A DNA stretch of 39,015 bases from an uncultured Lachnospiraceae bacterium (GCA_944381395.1 CALWKY010000081.1:1-39015), one strand, 5' to 3'; shown: positions 22,483-32,565, counted from the first letter of the stretch. Numbers and translations are program-made. The notes: a model not told the origin generated them from the sequence alone.

Positions 22483-23148
22483 TTACGCTTCTTTAAAATG
22501 GGCAGCCAGTGTGCCAATGGCATCTGCCGCCAGCACCATTTTACCATGCTCCCTTAAAAATGTTTCACCCAAAGGAGGTGCAGTCAGTTTTTTTCCGTAT
22601 TCGCCAAAGATGGCTTCTGCGCGCTGGTAAGCTTCATCAGAAAGGGCGGTGTCTAAATGCACGGCGAGATATAATTTTTGGTTATAGCGATAGAGTGCAT
22701 TCTGACCATGACCATTTCCGTTCAGACGGATTGCCAGATGAATGACATCATCTAATGTATCAAAGGTATAGAGCAAAAGCGTTTCTTTTTCAGAAGAATT
22801 TTTCGCAGCCGTTTTTTGCTTCAGCGCAGATTCTTTTGTGGTCTGTGGGGTAAAGGAACGCAGCTTTTGTACTGCTTTTTCCATATGTTCTTTTTGTTCC
22901 ACCTTTGTAATGAGGATGGAAATGCCTTCTCCCGCAATGGGAGAAGCCTCTACCATTAAAGGCGTGTTTTCTGAAATAAAATCATATTCTTCCAAAGCCT
23001 GCCCCATGATTTCGCGGAAAAGTGCCTGAGTATGGTCAGAAGGACGGATAAAATCCTCCAAACGAATCCCGCGTTCTGCTAAATCCTGAAATGTTAAGGT
23101 CAGTCGCAGTTGATTCTCATTAACTTTTTCGATTTTCACGGTAATCAC
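22483..23148 (-). CDS. mecA: Adaptor protein MecA family
   Basis: Adaptor that delivers substrates to the ClpC-ClpP protease; in Bacillus it targets ComK. It has 221 residues, the normal length. The N-terminal substrate-binding part reads IEKVNENQLRLTLTFQDLAERGI, followed by the family's LF.EIM region. A low-complexity linker (about 95-115) leads to the C-terminal ClpC-binding domain (TLLLYTFDTLDDVIHLA onwards), which is well conserved. It has its own promoter and terminator. The client in this organism is unknown, as comK is not seen. Confidence 0.88.
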   Translation of the reverse strand: MITVKIEKVNENQLRLTLTFQDLAERGIRLEDFIRPSDHTQALFREIMGQALEEYDFISENTPLMVEASPIAGEGISILITKVEQKEHMEKAVQKLRSFTPQTTKESALKQKTAAKNSSEKETLLLYTFDTLDDVIHLAIRLNGNGHGQNALYRYNQKLYLAVHLDTALSDEAYQRAEAIFGEYGKKLTAPPLGETFLREHGKMVLAADAIGTLAAHFKEA

Positions 23149-23217
23149 TTCCTTATTTTTCCAAGGCCCTGTGTAACGTTTTAGATCTTAGACAAGGCGG
23201 AGGTTCCATTTGATATT

Positions 23218-23246
23218 AGTATAATGAATGTTTCAAAGGATGTAAA
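23218..23246 (-). promoter_or_regulatory. Predicted promoter of mecA
   Basis: Minus strand TTTACA, 17 bp, TATACT, 70 bp before the start. Confidence 0.65.
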
Positions 23247-23342
23247 GAGGGGATTTTTTGCAGAAGAAGAGAAATGGTCTGATAAAAAAGCGAAGATATC
23301 CTTCTTTTTCTTACAAAAAACCGTAAAAAACTCCTTGCAAAG

Positions 23343-23371
23343 TTGACAGAAGGAAAGAAAATTTGTAAAAT
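23343..23371 (+). promoter_or_regulatory. Predicted promoter P1 of the LysM protein gene
   Basis: TTGACA, 17 bp, TAAAAT. The -35 is perfect. Confidence 0.7.
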
Positions 23372-23419
23372 AGGAAAGTAATATAGGGTTTTTCTGTGGT
23401 TTTGTAGTAAAAATGCCTT

Positions 23420-23448
23420 TTGAAAAGAATAAAAAAATAAGATAAAAT
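23420..23448 (+). promoter_or_regulatory. Possible promoter P2 of the LysM protein gene
   Basis: TTGAAA, 17 bp, TAAAAT, in a very A-rich stretch. Transcription would start only a few bases before the ribosome site. Confidence 0.4.
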
Positions 23449-23473
23449 GTTCATAGTCGGAGGGACGGTTTTC

Positions 23474-24529
23474 ATGGATAAAGAAAAAAATACAAACGGA
23501 GATATGCAGGATAAATCCGCATATTATGAGGGATTGTATCAGGATCTGCCGAAAGAAGTAGTGGATATTTTGATGCAGACACATCCGCTGATGGGACAGG
23601 AAGAAAAAGATACGATGCGCACCGTACGCAGCCGCCGGAGAGAAGATTTGGAAGAAGTAAAAGAAGCAAGAATGCAGCAGGTAGGGAAAGAACTGGAGAA
23701 TTTGCCGGAAGAACCTACCCAGCCTGGCGCTCCCACACGTTATGTATCCCGCAGAAGCCGTATGGCGCAGTATTCTGATGAGCAGGAAAAACAGGAGAAA
23801 GTACGTCCGGTATCCCAGCAGAAAGCAGATGGGGATGACTATAATGACGGCATTCAGTATGTCAGCATGATGCCTGCAAAAAAGAAAAGCAAAATTGTAG
23901 AAGAAGTTACTATTCAGACAATGGCTCCAGGCAAAAAGAAAAAGAACGCAAAGAAAGAAGAACCGCTGCCTTTCCAGGAAGACAAATATAGATATACAGA
24001 TATTGATTTCGAAGAAAAAGCAAAACAGGAAAACTTGGATTATCTTTATGAAGATGATGATTACGAGGAAGATCATGGCGTCAATCGGGTAGCCATTATC
24101 GGCGGTATTTTGGCATTGGCTGTCATTGTATTCTTGGGTTTGCGCTGCATTTCTTTAGGCAGCAAAGTGGAAAGCCTGCAAAGCCAGGTGGATTCTTCTG
24201 TTGATTATGCCGCAAAGTATGAGGAAGAACAGCTGAAGAATTTGGAACTGCAGGAACAGCTGGATGCATTGACAAATCCGGATGCAGCGGGGGAAGGAGA
24301 TACTGCTGCCAATGAAGACGGCGACAATTCTTCTACCACTGGCACCACGAACACTTCTACTACTGGCAGTACTACATATACTACAAAAGAAGGCGATACC
24401 TTCTGGAGTATTGCGCAGGAAGTGTATGGTAACGGTGCAGAGTATCAGAAGATCTTGGATGCTAACAATATGACAGAAAACACAACACTTCAGCCGAACA
24501 TGACCCTGACCATTCCTCCTGAGAGCTGA
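23474..24529 (+). CDS. Membrane-anchored LysM-domain protein
   Basis: Probable cell-wall-binding membrane protein. It has 351 residues. A long, charged cytoplasmic N-terminal region (about 1-203, rich in E, K and R) is followed by one membrane helix (about 204-224). A short coiled coil (VESLQSQVDSSV region) and a Thr/Ser/Gly-rich linker lead to a single C-terminal LysM domain (about 300-348, TYTTKEGDTFWSIAQEVYG). There is no catalytic domain, so it likely anchors or senses peptidoglycan. I choose ATG 23474 with GGAGGG nine bases upstream. It lies 45 bp before rho, probably in one transcript. The N-terminal region has no family I can name. Confidence 0.85.
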   Translation: MDKEKNTNGDMQDKSAYYEGLYQDLPKEVVDILMQTHPLMGQEEKDTMRTVRSRRREDLEEVKEARMQQVGKELENLPEEPTQPGAPTRYVSRRSRMAQYSDEQEKQEKVRPVSQQKADGDDYNDGIQYVSMMPAKKKSKIVEEVTIQTMAPGKKKKNAKKEEPLPFQEDKYRYTDIDFEEKAKQENLDYLYEDDDYEEDHGVNRVAIIGGILALAVIVFLGLRCISLGSKVESLQSQVDSSVDYAAKYEEEQLKNLELQEQLDALTNPDAAGEGDTAANEDGDNSSTTGTTNTSTTGSTTYTTKEGDTFWSIAQEVYGNGAEYQKILDANNMTENTTLQPNMTLTIPPES

Positions 24530-24574
24530 TTGCTCTGTGTATCGTTTTACAGGAGTGAAAAAGGGAGAAGAAAG

Positions 24575-25960
24575 ATGGAACAAGATTTAATGGCGCTGAC
24601 GTTACCGGTGCTGCGGGAAATGGCGCGGCAGATGGGACACAAAGCAGTCAGCGGAATGAAAAAAAGTGAACTGGTGGAATGGATCCGCCAGGCTTCTTCA
24701 GAAACAGTGAAAGAACAAGCGAATGTGGAAACATCCGCTTTTCTTTCGCCATTAGCAGGAGAAGACCCCCATAAGCCAGCACAGGATAGCGGGGAAAATG
24801 GAAAGCAAAAACAAGAAATTTTGGCAGAAAGCGAAATGGGTGCGGGCGTTTTGGAAATTATGGCAGATGGATATGGTTTTTTACGCTGCCAGAATTGTTT
24901 GCCGGGTCCGGGAGATATTTATGTTTCCCCTTCACAGATCCGTAGATTCCAGCTGCGCACAGGAGACCTGGTTTGCGGTAAGGTGCGTACTGCGAAGGAA
25001 AATGAGAAGTATGGCGGATTGATGTTCGTGGAACGAGTCAATGGCGATGCGCCGGAAAAGGCGGCGCACCGCCCCCATTTTGAGAATCTGACACCCATCT
25101 ATCCTAGAGAAAAACTGCATTTGGCGCCTTCTGGCAGCATTGCCTGCCGTTTGATTGATCTGGTCGCACCCATTGGAAAGGGTCAGCGGGGCATGATTGT
25201 GGCACCCCCTAAAGTGGGAAAGACTACACTTTTGAAAGAAATCGCCAATGCTTTGGCAGCAGACACCTCTCTTTTTTTATTGGTATTGCTCATTGATGAA
25301 CGTCCTGAGGAAGTGACGGAATTATCTCGTTGTATTGGCGGAAAACAGACTGAAATTTTTTCCTCTACCTTTGACGAGGAACCGGAACACCACAGAAAAG
25401 TAGCGGAGATGGTATTGGAGCGGGCTAAGCGCTTGGTGGAACAGGGAAAAGACGCGGTGATTTTATTGGATAGCATTACCCGTCTTTCCCGCGCCTATAA
25501 TTTGCTCCAGCCGCCTGGCGGCAGAACTCTTTCCGGCGGTTTGGATCCAGCCGCCCTTTATAGCCCCAAGAAATTTTTCGGCGCTGCCAGAAATATAGAA
25601 AATGGCGGCAGCCTGACGATTTTAGCCACTGCACTGGTAGAAACAGGCAGTAAAATGGATGAGGTTATTTTTGAGGAGTTTAAAGGCACTGGCAACCTGG
25701 AGCTGGTATTGGATCGCAGATTGGCGGAAAAGCGGATTTTTCCCGCTATTGATATACTGCGCTCCGGAACCAGACGTGAGGAAATGCTCTTAACACAAGA
25801 GGAATTAGAGTGTAATTATACTCTGCGCCGTATGTCAGAAGAACGGAACTATATGGAGCTGACAGAAGGCACTTTGGAATTGATGAAAAAAACAGAAAAT
25901 AACCATCAGTTTGCATCCCTTTTAGCAGCGCAGGCGGCGCAGCTGCAAAAAAATAATTAA
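24575..25960 (+). CDS. rho: Transcription termination factor Rho
   Basis: Hexameric RNA-dependent ATPase that ends transcription. It has 461 residues. An N-terminal Rho-N helical domain ([12 protein letters not shown] onwards) is followed by a variable acidic insert (about 45-88). Then comes the cold-shock-like RNA-binding domain ([14 protein letters not shown]), Walker [10 protein letters not shown] (about 210-218) and Walker [14 protein letters not shown] (about 294-306). The usual alanine in PPKAGKT is Val here. The start at 24575 follows AAGGGAGAAG. It precedes rpmE, a common clostridial arrangement. I see no clear terminator between rho and the rpmE promoter. Confidence 0.96.
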   Translation: MEQDLMALTLPVLREMARQMGHKAVSGMKKSELVEWIRQASSETVKEQANVETSAFLSPLAGEDPHKPAQDSGENGKQKQEILAESEMGAGVLEIMADGYGFLRCQNCLPGPGDIYVSPSQIRRFQLRTGDLVCGKVRTAKENEKYGGLMFVERVNGDAPEKAAHRPHFENLTPIYPREKLHLAPSGSIACRLIDLVAPIGKGQRGMIVAPPKVGKTTLLKEIANALAADTSLFLLVLLIDERPEEVTELSRCIGGKQTEIFSSTFDEEPEHHRKVAEMVLERAKRLVEQGKDAVILLDSITRLSRAYNLLQPPGGRTLSGGLDPAALYSPKKFFGAARNIENGGSLTILATALVETGSKMDEVIFEEFKGTGNLELVLDRRLAEKRIFPAIDILRSGTRREEMLLTQEELECNYTLRRMSEERNYMELTEGTLELMKKTENNHQFASLLAAQAAQLQKNN

Positions 25961-26048
25961 ATTTATATGGATCACCGCAAAAGGGAATATGCAATTTGTG
26001 AAAAACACAAAAAGGCGCTGTTTTCTGGAAAAAATACAATGGCTGCTC

Positions 26049-26077
26049 TTGCCAAAGAAAAAAAAGTATGCTAAAAT
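26049..26077 (+). promoter_or_regulatory. Predicted promoter of rpmE
   Basis: TTGCCA, 17 bp, TAAAAT with extended TGC, 64 bp before the start. Confidence 0.6.
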
Positions 26078-26140
26078 ACATATGTTGTCTTTAAATAAGC
26101 GATTATTGATCAACAAATAGTGTATGTGAGGTGAAAACAA

Positions 26141-26344
26141 ATGAAAGAAGGAATCAATCCGAATTACAAGCAGGTAACCGTAAGATGCAACTGCGGTAAT
26201 GAATTCGTAACTGGTTCTACCAAGGACGAGATCAGAGTCGAAGTTTGCTCTAAGTGCCATCCTTTCTATACCGGCAGCCAGAAGCTGATGGTTGAAGCAG
26301 GCGGCAGAGTTGAGAAGTTCAACAAGAAGTACGGCAGAAAGTAA
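26141..26344 (+). CDS. rpmE: Ribosomal protein bL31 (zinc-binding form)
   Basis: Protein of the large ribosomal subunit. It has 67 residues. The zinc-binding cysteines of the C+ form are present: RCNCGNEF and [11 protein letters not shown]. It is therefore the zinc-containing type rather than the zinc-free YtiA type. The gene is followed by its own terminator. The start has a GAGGTG site. Confidence 0.97.
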   Translation: MKEGINPNYKQVTVRCNCGNEFVTGSTKDEIRVEVCSKCHPFYTGSQKLMVEAGGRVEKFNKKYGRK

Positions 26345-26358
26345 TTTCGATGTCGAGA

Positions 26359-26382
26359 GGGTGGGTCATCCCACCCTTTTTT
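26359..26382 (+). terminator. Terminator after rpmE
   Basis: GGGTGGG, TCAT loop, CCCACCC, then six T. Confidence 0.93.
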
Positions 26383-26440
26383 ATTTCAAATGGATCTTAC
26401 AAGCACCAAAATTATGTTTGCAAAAGAGGTGTTTTATCAT

Positions 26441-27352
26441 ATGAAACAAACGAGAATCGGTGGTCAGGCTGTTATCGAAGGGGTTATGATGCGCGGCAGA
26501 GAGATGTACTGCATGGCGGTGCGCAATCCTCAGGGTACTCTGACTGTGGAAAAGAAAGCATGGAAAGGTCTCAGTTCCAAAGGCATTTTCCGCCTGCCTA
26601 TTTTACGGGGCATAGCGTCTTTTTGGGATTCTTTGGTCAGCGGTACCAGAATCCTTATGCGTTCTGCGGAGATTGCAGGAGAAGGCTGGGAGGACGAGGA
26701 ACCTTCTAAGCTGGAGAAATTCTTGATAGATAAATTCGGTGAGAAAGTCAATGACATTTTGATTTATGTGACGGTGATTATCTCCATGGCTATGGGGATT
26801 GGTCTGTTTTTTCTGCTTCCGGTATTACTGGGCAGTTTTTTCAGCCGCTTTGTGCCGTCATGGGCATTGGGTATCATTGAGTCTTTTATCCGGATTGTCA
26901 TCTTTTTGGGCTATTTGTTTGCCATTTCCCGGATGAAGGAAATCCAGCGGGTATTCCAGTACCATGGCGCGGAGCATAAAACCATCAACTGCTTTGAAAG
27001 TGAAAAAGAACTGACAGTGGAAAATGTACGTCCCTGCACCAGACTCCATAAGCGGTGCGGTACCAGCTTTTTGTTCTTTGTCATTATCATCAGCTGCATT
27101 GTATTTATGTTCATCCAGACCACATCCGTAGGCGACCGTTTGCTGCTGAAGCTGTGTCTGGTGCCGTTTATTGCGGGTATTTCTTACGAGGTCATCCGCT
27201 GGGCAGGCAATTCTGACAGCCCTTTGGTTGCCATTGTCAGCAAACCTGGCTTTTGCCTGCAAATGCTAACCACAGCAGAGCCGGATGATAGCCAGATTGA
27301 AGCTGCCATTGCTGCCATGAAGGGAGTTCTGGAAGATGAAGGAGAACAATAA
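26441..27352 (+). CDS. DUF1385 membrane protein (YqhQ-like)
   Basis: Conserved membrane protein of unknown function. It has 303 residues. The N-terminal IGGQAVIEGVMMRG and the central QYHGAEHKTINCFE block are the family signature; membrane segments lie at about 105-135, 148-170, 206-230 and 238-260. The histidines and cysteine of the AEHKT.NC block suggest metal or redox chemistry, but this is speculative. Its stop codon lies 17 bases inside prmC, so the genes overlap and are co-translated. The same gene order with prmC and prfA is found widely in Clostridia. The ribosome site is a weak AGAGGTG. Confidence 0.9.
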   Translation: MKQTRIGGQAVIEGVMMRGREMYCMAVRNPQGTLTVEKKAWKGLSSKGIFRLPILRGIASFWDSLVSGTRILMRSAEIAGEGWEDEEPSKLEKFLIDKFGEKVNDILIYVTVIISMAMGIGLFFLLPVLLGSFFSRFVPSWALGIIESFIRIVIFLGYLFAISRMKEIQRVFQYHGAEHKTINCFESEKELTVENVRPCTRLHKRCGTSFLFFVIIISCIVFMFIQTTSVGDRLLLKLCLVPFIAGISYEVIRWAGNSDSPLVAIVSKPGFCLQMLTTAEPDDSQIEAAIAAMKGVLEDEGEQ

Positions 27353-28202
27353 GATCGGATCCATTCTGTTATCTGCCCGGAAAAAACTGCAGGCGGCAGG
27401 GAAAGAAAATGCTGCGCTGGATGCGGAATTGCTGCTGATGGAAGTAATGGGGATCAGCCGTTTGGTGGTTTTTACAGAGCCGGAACGGCTTTTGTCAGAA
27501 GCGCAGGTCAGTGCTTTTTGGGAACTGGTGGAACGCAGAGCGGCAGGAGAACCTTTGCAGTATCTTTTGGGACATTGTGAATTTATGGGGATGTCTTTTC
27601 AAGTGGGGGAGGGCGTTCTCATCCCCAGAGGGGATACTGAGGTGTTAGTGGAGGAAGCCATCCAATATTGTAAGGATTTTCACTATCAAGTGGCGGTTGA
27701 TATTTGTACGGGAAGCGGCTGTATTCCCATTTGCCTGAGCCGATTTGGTTATACGGAAGTCTATGGAACGGATATCAGTGAAAAAGCGTTATCATATGCC
27801 AGAAAAAATAACGCATCCCTCCATGGAAATGTGACATTTTATCAAGGAGACTTATTTGAAGCATTGCCATCGTCATTCAAAGGCAACATAGATGTGATTA
27901 CATCCAACCCGCCTTATATTGCAAGGGCAGTGATCCCTACTTTAATGGAAGAAGTCAGAGACTTTGAACCCTCTTTGGCGCTGGATGGGGGGCTGGATGG
28001 TCTGGATTTTTACCGCAGAATCATTGCAGAGGCGGGACAGTGGCTGAAAGCGGGCGGCAGACTATTGCTGGAAATTGGATATGACCAGCGTCAGGCAGTC
28101 AGCGGGCTTTGCGAAGCCGCTGGCTTGAAAGAGATTGTATGTAAACAGGATTTATCCGGCTTGGATCGAGTGATTACGGCAAGAAAAGCCTTAGAGGAGT
28201 GA
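27336..28202 (+). CDS. prmC: Release factor glutamine methyltransferase PrmC
   Basis: S-adenosylmethionine-dependent enzyme that methylates the glutamine of the GGQ motif in release factors. It has 288 residues. An N-terminal helical domain leads to the Rossmann core with the SAM loop [11 protein letters not shown] (about 128-138) and the catalytic NPPY (N191-Y194). It overlaps the end of the DUF1385 gene by 17 bases and ends 7 bp before prfA, its substrate protein, which fits a functional operon. Confidence 0.95.
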   Translation: MKENNKIGSILLSARKKLQAAGKENAALDAELLLMEVMGISRLVVFTEPERLLSEAQVSAFWELVERRAAGEPLQYLLGHCEFMGMSFQVGEGVLIPRGDTEVLVEEAIQYCKDFHYQVAVDICTGSGCIPICLSRFGYTEVYGTDISEKALSYARKNNASLHGNVTFYQGDLFEALPSSFKGNIDVITSNPPYIARAVIPTLMEEVRDFEPSLALDGGLDGLDFYRRIIAEAGQWLKAGGRLLLEIGYDQRQAVSGLCEAAGLKEIVCKQDLSGLDRVITARKALEE

Positions 28203-28209
28203 AGAAACC

Positions 28210-29298
28210 ATGACGGAACGGATGAGAGAAAAACTGGATGCCTTGCGGCAAAAGTATGAAGGGTTGGCAGAGGAAATTGGAGATCCCGCCATCATTGCTG
28301 ACCGGGAAAAATGGCGCCAGTGCAGTAAAGAATATAGTGACTTGACGCCCATCATGGAAAAATATACACAGCTGCAGAAGGCGGAAACGGCAAAGGAAGA
28401 AGCGGAAACGCTTCTGGCTCAAAAGCAGGATGAGGATTTCCGGGAATTATTAAAAGAAGAACTGGCACAGGCAAAAGTGGACTTGGAATCTCTGGGTAAA
28501 GAACTGACACTGCTTTTATTGCCCAAAGATCCCAATGACGAAAAAAACGTTATTATGGAAATCCGCGGCGGTGCCGGCGGAGAAGAAGCGGCACTGTTTG
28601 CCGGGTCTCTCTTTCGGATGTATACCCGGTATGCGGAACGGCATAAATGGAAGATTCAGCTGATGAGTGTGAGCGAAAGCGATTTGGGCGGTTTTAAAGA
28701 AGTCATCTTTATGATTCAAGGTTCCGGCGCATATTCCCGTCTGAAGTATGAAAGCGGGGTTCACCGGGTACAGCGGGTCCCCACTACAGAAAGCGGCGGC
28801 AGAATCCATACCTCCACCGCTACCGTAGCGGTACTGCCGGAAGCGGAAGCGGTAGATGTACACATTGATATGAATGATGTGCGGGTGGATGTATTCCGTG
28901 CAGGAGGCAATGGCGGACAGTGTGTCAATACCACTGATTCCGCTGTCCGTATGACGCATATTCCCACGGGTATCGTAGTAAGCTGCCAGAATGAAAAAAG
29001 CCAGCTGCAAAATCGAGAGCAGGCATTGAAAGTACTTTATGCCAGAGTCTATGAACGGGAAAGACAGGCGCATGACGCGGCTATTTCTGCGGACCGTAAA
29101 GCGCAGGTAGGAACAGGAGACCGCAGCGAGCGGATTCGTACTTATAACTTCCCCCAAGGCAGAGTAACGGATCACCGGATCAATATGACTTGGTATAAAA
29201 TCGATGATATTGTAGACGGGGATTTGGATGAAGTCATGGATTGTCTTATTACGGCACAGCGCATGGAACAAATGGAACAAGACGAAGAAAATACGTAA
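28210..29298 (+). CDS. prfA: Peptide chain release factor 1
   Basis: Recognises UAA and UAG stop codons and triggers peptide release. It has 362 residues. The hydrolysis motif GGQ is complete at G235, G236 and Q237, within [16 protein letters not shown]. The codon-recognition tripeptide is PTT (P191-T193), where E. coli has PAT; the middle residue is known to vary. It is preceded by prmC, which modifies Q237, and followed by a terminator. Confidence 0.97.
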   Translation: MTERMREKLDALRQKYEGLAEEIGDPAIIADREKWRQCSKEYSDLTPIMEKYTQLQKAETAKEEAETLLAQKQDEDFRELLKEELAQAKVDLESLGKELTLLLLPKDPNDEKNVIMEIRGGAGGEEAALFAGSLFRMYTRYAERHKWKIQLMSVSESDLGGFKEVIFMIQGSGAYSRLKYESGVHRVQRVPTTESGGRIHTSTATVAVLPEAEAVDVHIDMNDVRVDVFRAGGNGGQCVNTTDSAVRMTHIPTGIVVSCQNEKSQLQNREQALKVLYARVYERERQAHDAAISADRKAQVGTGDRSERIRTYNFPQGRVTDHRINMTWYKIDDIVDGDLDEVMDCLITAQRMEQMEQDEENT

Positions 29299-29303
29299 AA
29301 AAG

Positions 29304-29339
29304 AAAATGACTGAGCATTTTTCCCAGTCATTTTTTTTT
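29304..29339 (+). terminator. Terminator after prfA
   Basis: AAAATGACTG and CAGTCATTTT arms, followed by a long T run. Confidence 0.9.
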
Positions 29340-29435
29340 GCAGTAAAAAAATGAAGAAGGGACAGTTTCTCTCTTTCATCTTTCTTTTTTTCTTTCATAT
29401 CTTAAAGAAGAATCTCTTTTTTTGGAGGGAAAGAT

Positions 29436-29894
29436 ATGAAATTACTTTGGGGCGCGGCTATTTTACAGGCGGCATTGTATTTCAGCGAAGAACGGGAAGG
29501 TTGCCTGTCGCTGTCTGCTTTCTGCGATGGTATGATTTTAGCCTTTGTTTGTCTGCATTTTTTACCAGAACTCTGCTGGGGACAGTGGTTGTGGCTTCAT
29601 GGAGCCGCGGCTTTAGGCGGAAGCATTTTGACTTCCCTGGTGGAAAAGAAAGGGTTTTTCTCTGGGGCAAAAGGCGCTGCGGCAACGCTGCTGATCTTAG
29701 TACCTCTGTTTTTATGGGAAATGGCACTGCCGGAATTCCCTCTTTCTGTGCTGGCGGCCTTTCTTTCCGGCTGTGCCATGTATTTGTCTTGCTGCGGCAT
29801 ATTGCCGGAGGAAGATGGACTGCGCCGGAAAACAGTTTCCGGTTTATGGGGCGCTGTTGGATTTTTTTGTGGCTGCGTACTTTTTATGTGTTAA
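29436..29894 (+). CDS. Small uncharacterised membrane protein
   Basis: I do not recognise a family. The 152 residues form about five hydrophobic segments (roughly 5-16, 26-42, 50-66, 82-118 as two, and 133-150). There are few charges apart from short loops, and cysteine is frequent (eight). The segment GMILAFVCLHFLPEL faintly resembles the first helix of ZIP metal transporters (HLLPEA-like), but the protein is much too short and lacks the metal-binding histidines, so I do not assign it. GGAGGG six bases before the ATG supports translation. Upstream is the prfA terminator and downstream the glgP promoter, so it stands alone. Confidence 0.65.
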   Translation: MKLLWGAAILQAALYFSEEREGCLSLSAFCDGMILAFVCLHFLPELCWGQWLWLHGAAALGGSILTSLVEKKGFFSGAKGAAATLLILVPLFLWEMALPEFPLSVLAAFLSGCAMYLSCCGILPEEDGLRRKTVSGLWGAVGFFCGCVLFMC

Positions 29895-29998
29895 CCATAG
29901 ATAAAATCAAACTATTTTGCCCATACTGTTTGATATGCAAGACAAGAAAATATTACGAAGCAGCGGATGGTTTTTTGACAAAAACTGTCCGTTTTCAT

Positions 29999-30027
29999 TT
30001 GCTTCTAGAACGGGGTTTTGCTATAAT
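29999..30027 (+). promoter_or_regulatory. Predicted promoter of glgP
   Basis: TTGCTT, 17 bp, TATAAT with extended TGC, about 88 bp before the start. Confidence 0.65.
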
Positions 30028-30115
30028 ATGAACAAAGAGATCACCTAAAAAAGACAATTTTCCGTGCATCATTTTTACTGCGGGGCAAATTGATAGAGGA
30101 AGCGAGGGATTTTGG

Positions 30116-32557
30116 ATGTCAGAAGCAATCATTAATAAAGAAGAACTAAAAAAGGTGTTTGCGGATAATGTGAGAAAACTTTACCGGAAAACCGTGGAAC
30201 AGGCGTCCAATGAGGAACTGTATGAGGCGGCTGTTTATTCTGTACGGGATATCATCAGTGATAAGTGGATGAAGACTCACAATCAGTATTATGAAAAAGA
30301 CGTCAAAATTGTTTACTATCTATCCATGGAATTTTTGATGGGCCGCTTCTTTGGCAATGCGTTAATCAACCTGACGGCATATCGTCAAGTAAAGGAAGCG
30401 TTAGAGGAAATGGGTGTCAATTTTAATGCGTTAGAAGATGCAGAAATGGATCCCGGTCTGGGCAATGGCGGTTTAGGACGTTTGGCAGCATGCTTTTTGG
30501 ACTCCCTCTCTACCATGGAATTGCCGGCATATGGCTGCGGCATCCGATATCACTATGGCATTTTTGAGCAGAAAATTGAAAATGGCTATCAAGTGGAAGT
30601 GCCCGATAACTGGCTGGAAAACGGTGATCCTTGGTCTATCCGCAGAAATGAATATGCAGTAGAAGTAAAGTTCGGCGGAAAGGTACGGGCAGTTCCGAAA
30701 GGAAATGGAGAATATCGTTTTGTACAGGAAGACTATCAGTCTGTCATTGCAGTGCCTTATGACTATCCGGTAATTGGTTATCATAACAATACAGTAAATA
30801 CTTTAAGACTATGGGAGGCAAAGCCGAAAAACCGTCTGGATTTGAAATACTTTAATGAGGGCGATTACCAAAAGGCCACAGAAGAAGAAATTTTAGCCAA
30901 TACCCTGACAGATGTGCTTTATCCCGCTGATGAACATTACCAGGGAAAGGAACTGCGCTTAAAACAACAGTATTTCTTCATTTCTGCTACGGTGCAGCGG
31001 GTCATTGCACGGTTTAAAAAAGCCCATACGGATTTCCATGAACTGCCGGATAAAGTGGCATTCCAGCTGAATGATACCCATCCTACCGTAGCCGTTGCAG
31101 AACTGATGCGTGTGCTGGTGGATGAAAATGATGTGCCTTGGGATGATGCTTGGGAGATCACTAAAAAAGTATGCGCTTATACCAATCATACCATTATGGC
31201 AGAGGCATTGGAAAAATGGCCTATGGAACTATTTAGCCGCGTATTGCCTCGTATCTATCAGATTGTAGAGGAAATTAACCGCCGTTTCTGCCTGGAACTG
31301 AATGCAAAGTATGGCTTTGCGCCGGAAAAGATCCGCAGTATGGCGGTGATTGCCGATGGACAGGTACGGATGGCACATTTAGCGATTGTAGGCAGCCATT
31401 CTGTTAATGGTGTAGCGGCATTGCATACAGAAATTTTAAAGAGACAGGAATTAAAGGATTTCTATCAGCTCTATCCGGAAAAATTCAATAATAAAACAAA
31501 TGGTATCACCCAAAGAAGATGGCTTTTGCATGCCAACCAGCCTTTGGCAAATTTCATTACTGATACCATTGGAGACGGCTGGATTACAGATCTGGAACAA
31601 CTGGAAAAATTACTCCCTTATAGGGAAGACGCGGCGTTCCGTGAAAAATTTATGGACATTAAGCAGAATAATAAAAAAGCATTGGCGGATTATATTTATC
31701 ACACCAAGGGTATTGAGGTAGATCCCAATTCTATTTTTGATATTCAGATTAAACGGCTTCATGAGTATAAACGCCAACTGCTGAATGTGCTCCATATTAT
31801 TGGACTGTATAATCAGTTAAAAATGAATCCGGATCTGGATATGGTGCCCCGTACCTTCATTTTCAGCGCAAAAGCGGCTGCCAGCTACCATCGGGCAAAA
31901 CAGATTATTAAGCTCATTAACAGTGTCGCGGATGTGATTAACCATGATACTTCCATCCAGGGAAAAATCAAAGTGGTATTTATGGAAAATTACAGTGTTT
32001 CTCTGGCGGAAAAACTGATACCGGCAGCGGATGTGAGCGAACAGATTTCCACAGCCGGCAAAGAGGCCAGCGGTACCGGCAATATGAAGCTGATGCTTAA
32101 TGGCGCTGTGACCATTGGTACCATGGATGGTGCCAATGTGGAAATTTATGATGAGGTGGGCAAGGATAATATCTTTATTTTCGGCATGAGCGCCGATCAG
32201 GTGGTAGCAAAACGTGCCAACTATGATCCGTGGACGATTTATAATATGGACCAGGAAGTGCGTATGGCCTTGAACTGTCTCATTAATGGCACCTTCGACC
32301 AGAATCCGGAACTATTCCGGGACTTGTATGATTCCCTGCTGTTGGGTGACCGCCCGGATGAATACTTCATTTTGGAAGACTACCGGTCCTATGCAGATAC
32401 CCACAAGAAAATCGATGCCGCTTACCGGGATCGGGATAAATGGGCGAAGATGGCCATTACTAATACGGCAAAGAGCGGTAAGTTCTCCAGTGACCGTACC
32501 ATTGACCAGTATGCAAAAGAGATTTGGAATTTGAAGCCCCTGCATATTGAAGATTGA
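30116..32557 (+). CDS. glgP: Glycogen/starch (alpha-glucan) phosphorylase
   Basis: Releases glucose-1-phosphate from the non-reducing ends of alpha-1,4-glucans, feeding glycolysis. It has 813 residues, the normal length of the GT35 family. The early conserved block YYLSMEFLMGRFFGNAL and DPGLGNGGLGRLAACFLDS are present, as is NNKTNGITQRRWL. The pyridoxal-phosphate lysine is K658 in KEASGTGNMKLMLNGA. It is monocistronic with its own promoter and terminator. No other glycogen gene lies near it. Confidence 0.96.
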   Translation: MSEAIINKEELKKVFADNVRKLYRKTVEQASNEELYEAAVYSVRDIISDKWMKTHNQYYEKDVKIVYYLSMEFLMGRFFGNALINLTAYRQVKEALEEMGVNFNALEDAEMDPGLGNGGLGRLAACFLDSLSTMELPAYGCGIRYHYGIFEQKIENGYQVEVPDNWLENGDPWSIRRNEYAVEVKFGGKVRAVPKGNGEYRFVQEDYQSVIAVPYDYPVIGYHNNTVNTLRLWEAKPKNRLDLKYFNEGDYQKATEEEILANTLTDVLYPADEHYQGKELRLKQQYFFISATVQRVIARFKKAHTDFHELPDKVAFQLNDTHPTVAVAELMRVLVDENDVPWDDAWEITKKVCAYTNHTIMAEALEKWPMELFSRVLPRIYQIVEEINRRFCLELNAKYGFAPEKIRSMAVIADGQVRMAHLAIVGSHSVNGVAALHTEILKRQELKDFYQLYPEKFNNKTNGITQRRWLLHANQPLANFITDTIGDGWITDLEQLEKLLPYREDAAFREKFMDIKQNNKKALADYIYHTKGIEVDPNSIFDIQIKRLHEYKRQLLNVLHIIGLYNQLKMNPDLDMVPRTFIFSAKAAASYHRAKQIIKLINSVADVINHDTSIQGKIKVVFMENYSVSLAEKLIPAADVSEQISTAGKEASGTGNMKLMLNGAVTIGTMDGANVEIYDEVGKDNIFIFGMSADQVVAKRANYDPWTIYNMDQEVRMALNCLINGTFDQNPELFRDLYDSLLLGDRPDEYFILEDYRSYADTHKKIDAAYRDRDKWAKMAITNTAKSGKFSSDRTIDQYAKEIWNLKPLHIED

Positions 32558-32565
32558 TTTTAAAG

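Noticed and set aside
23216..24076. A 286-codon open frame on the minus strand, rich in Phe and Ile
   Set aside because: It is antisense to the A-rich start of the LysM gene; the Phe/Ile richness comes from reverse-complementing Lys/Glu codons. No ribosome site.
28516..29379. A 287-codon open frame on the minus strand
   Set aside because: Fully antisense to prfA and crossing its terminator.
29351..30031. A 226-codon plus-strand frame starting in the prfA terminator
   Set aside because: It overlaps the better-supported membrane protein gene (GGAGGG at proper distance) in another frame and runs through the glgP promoter region.
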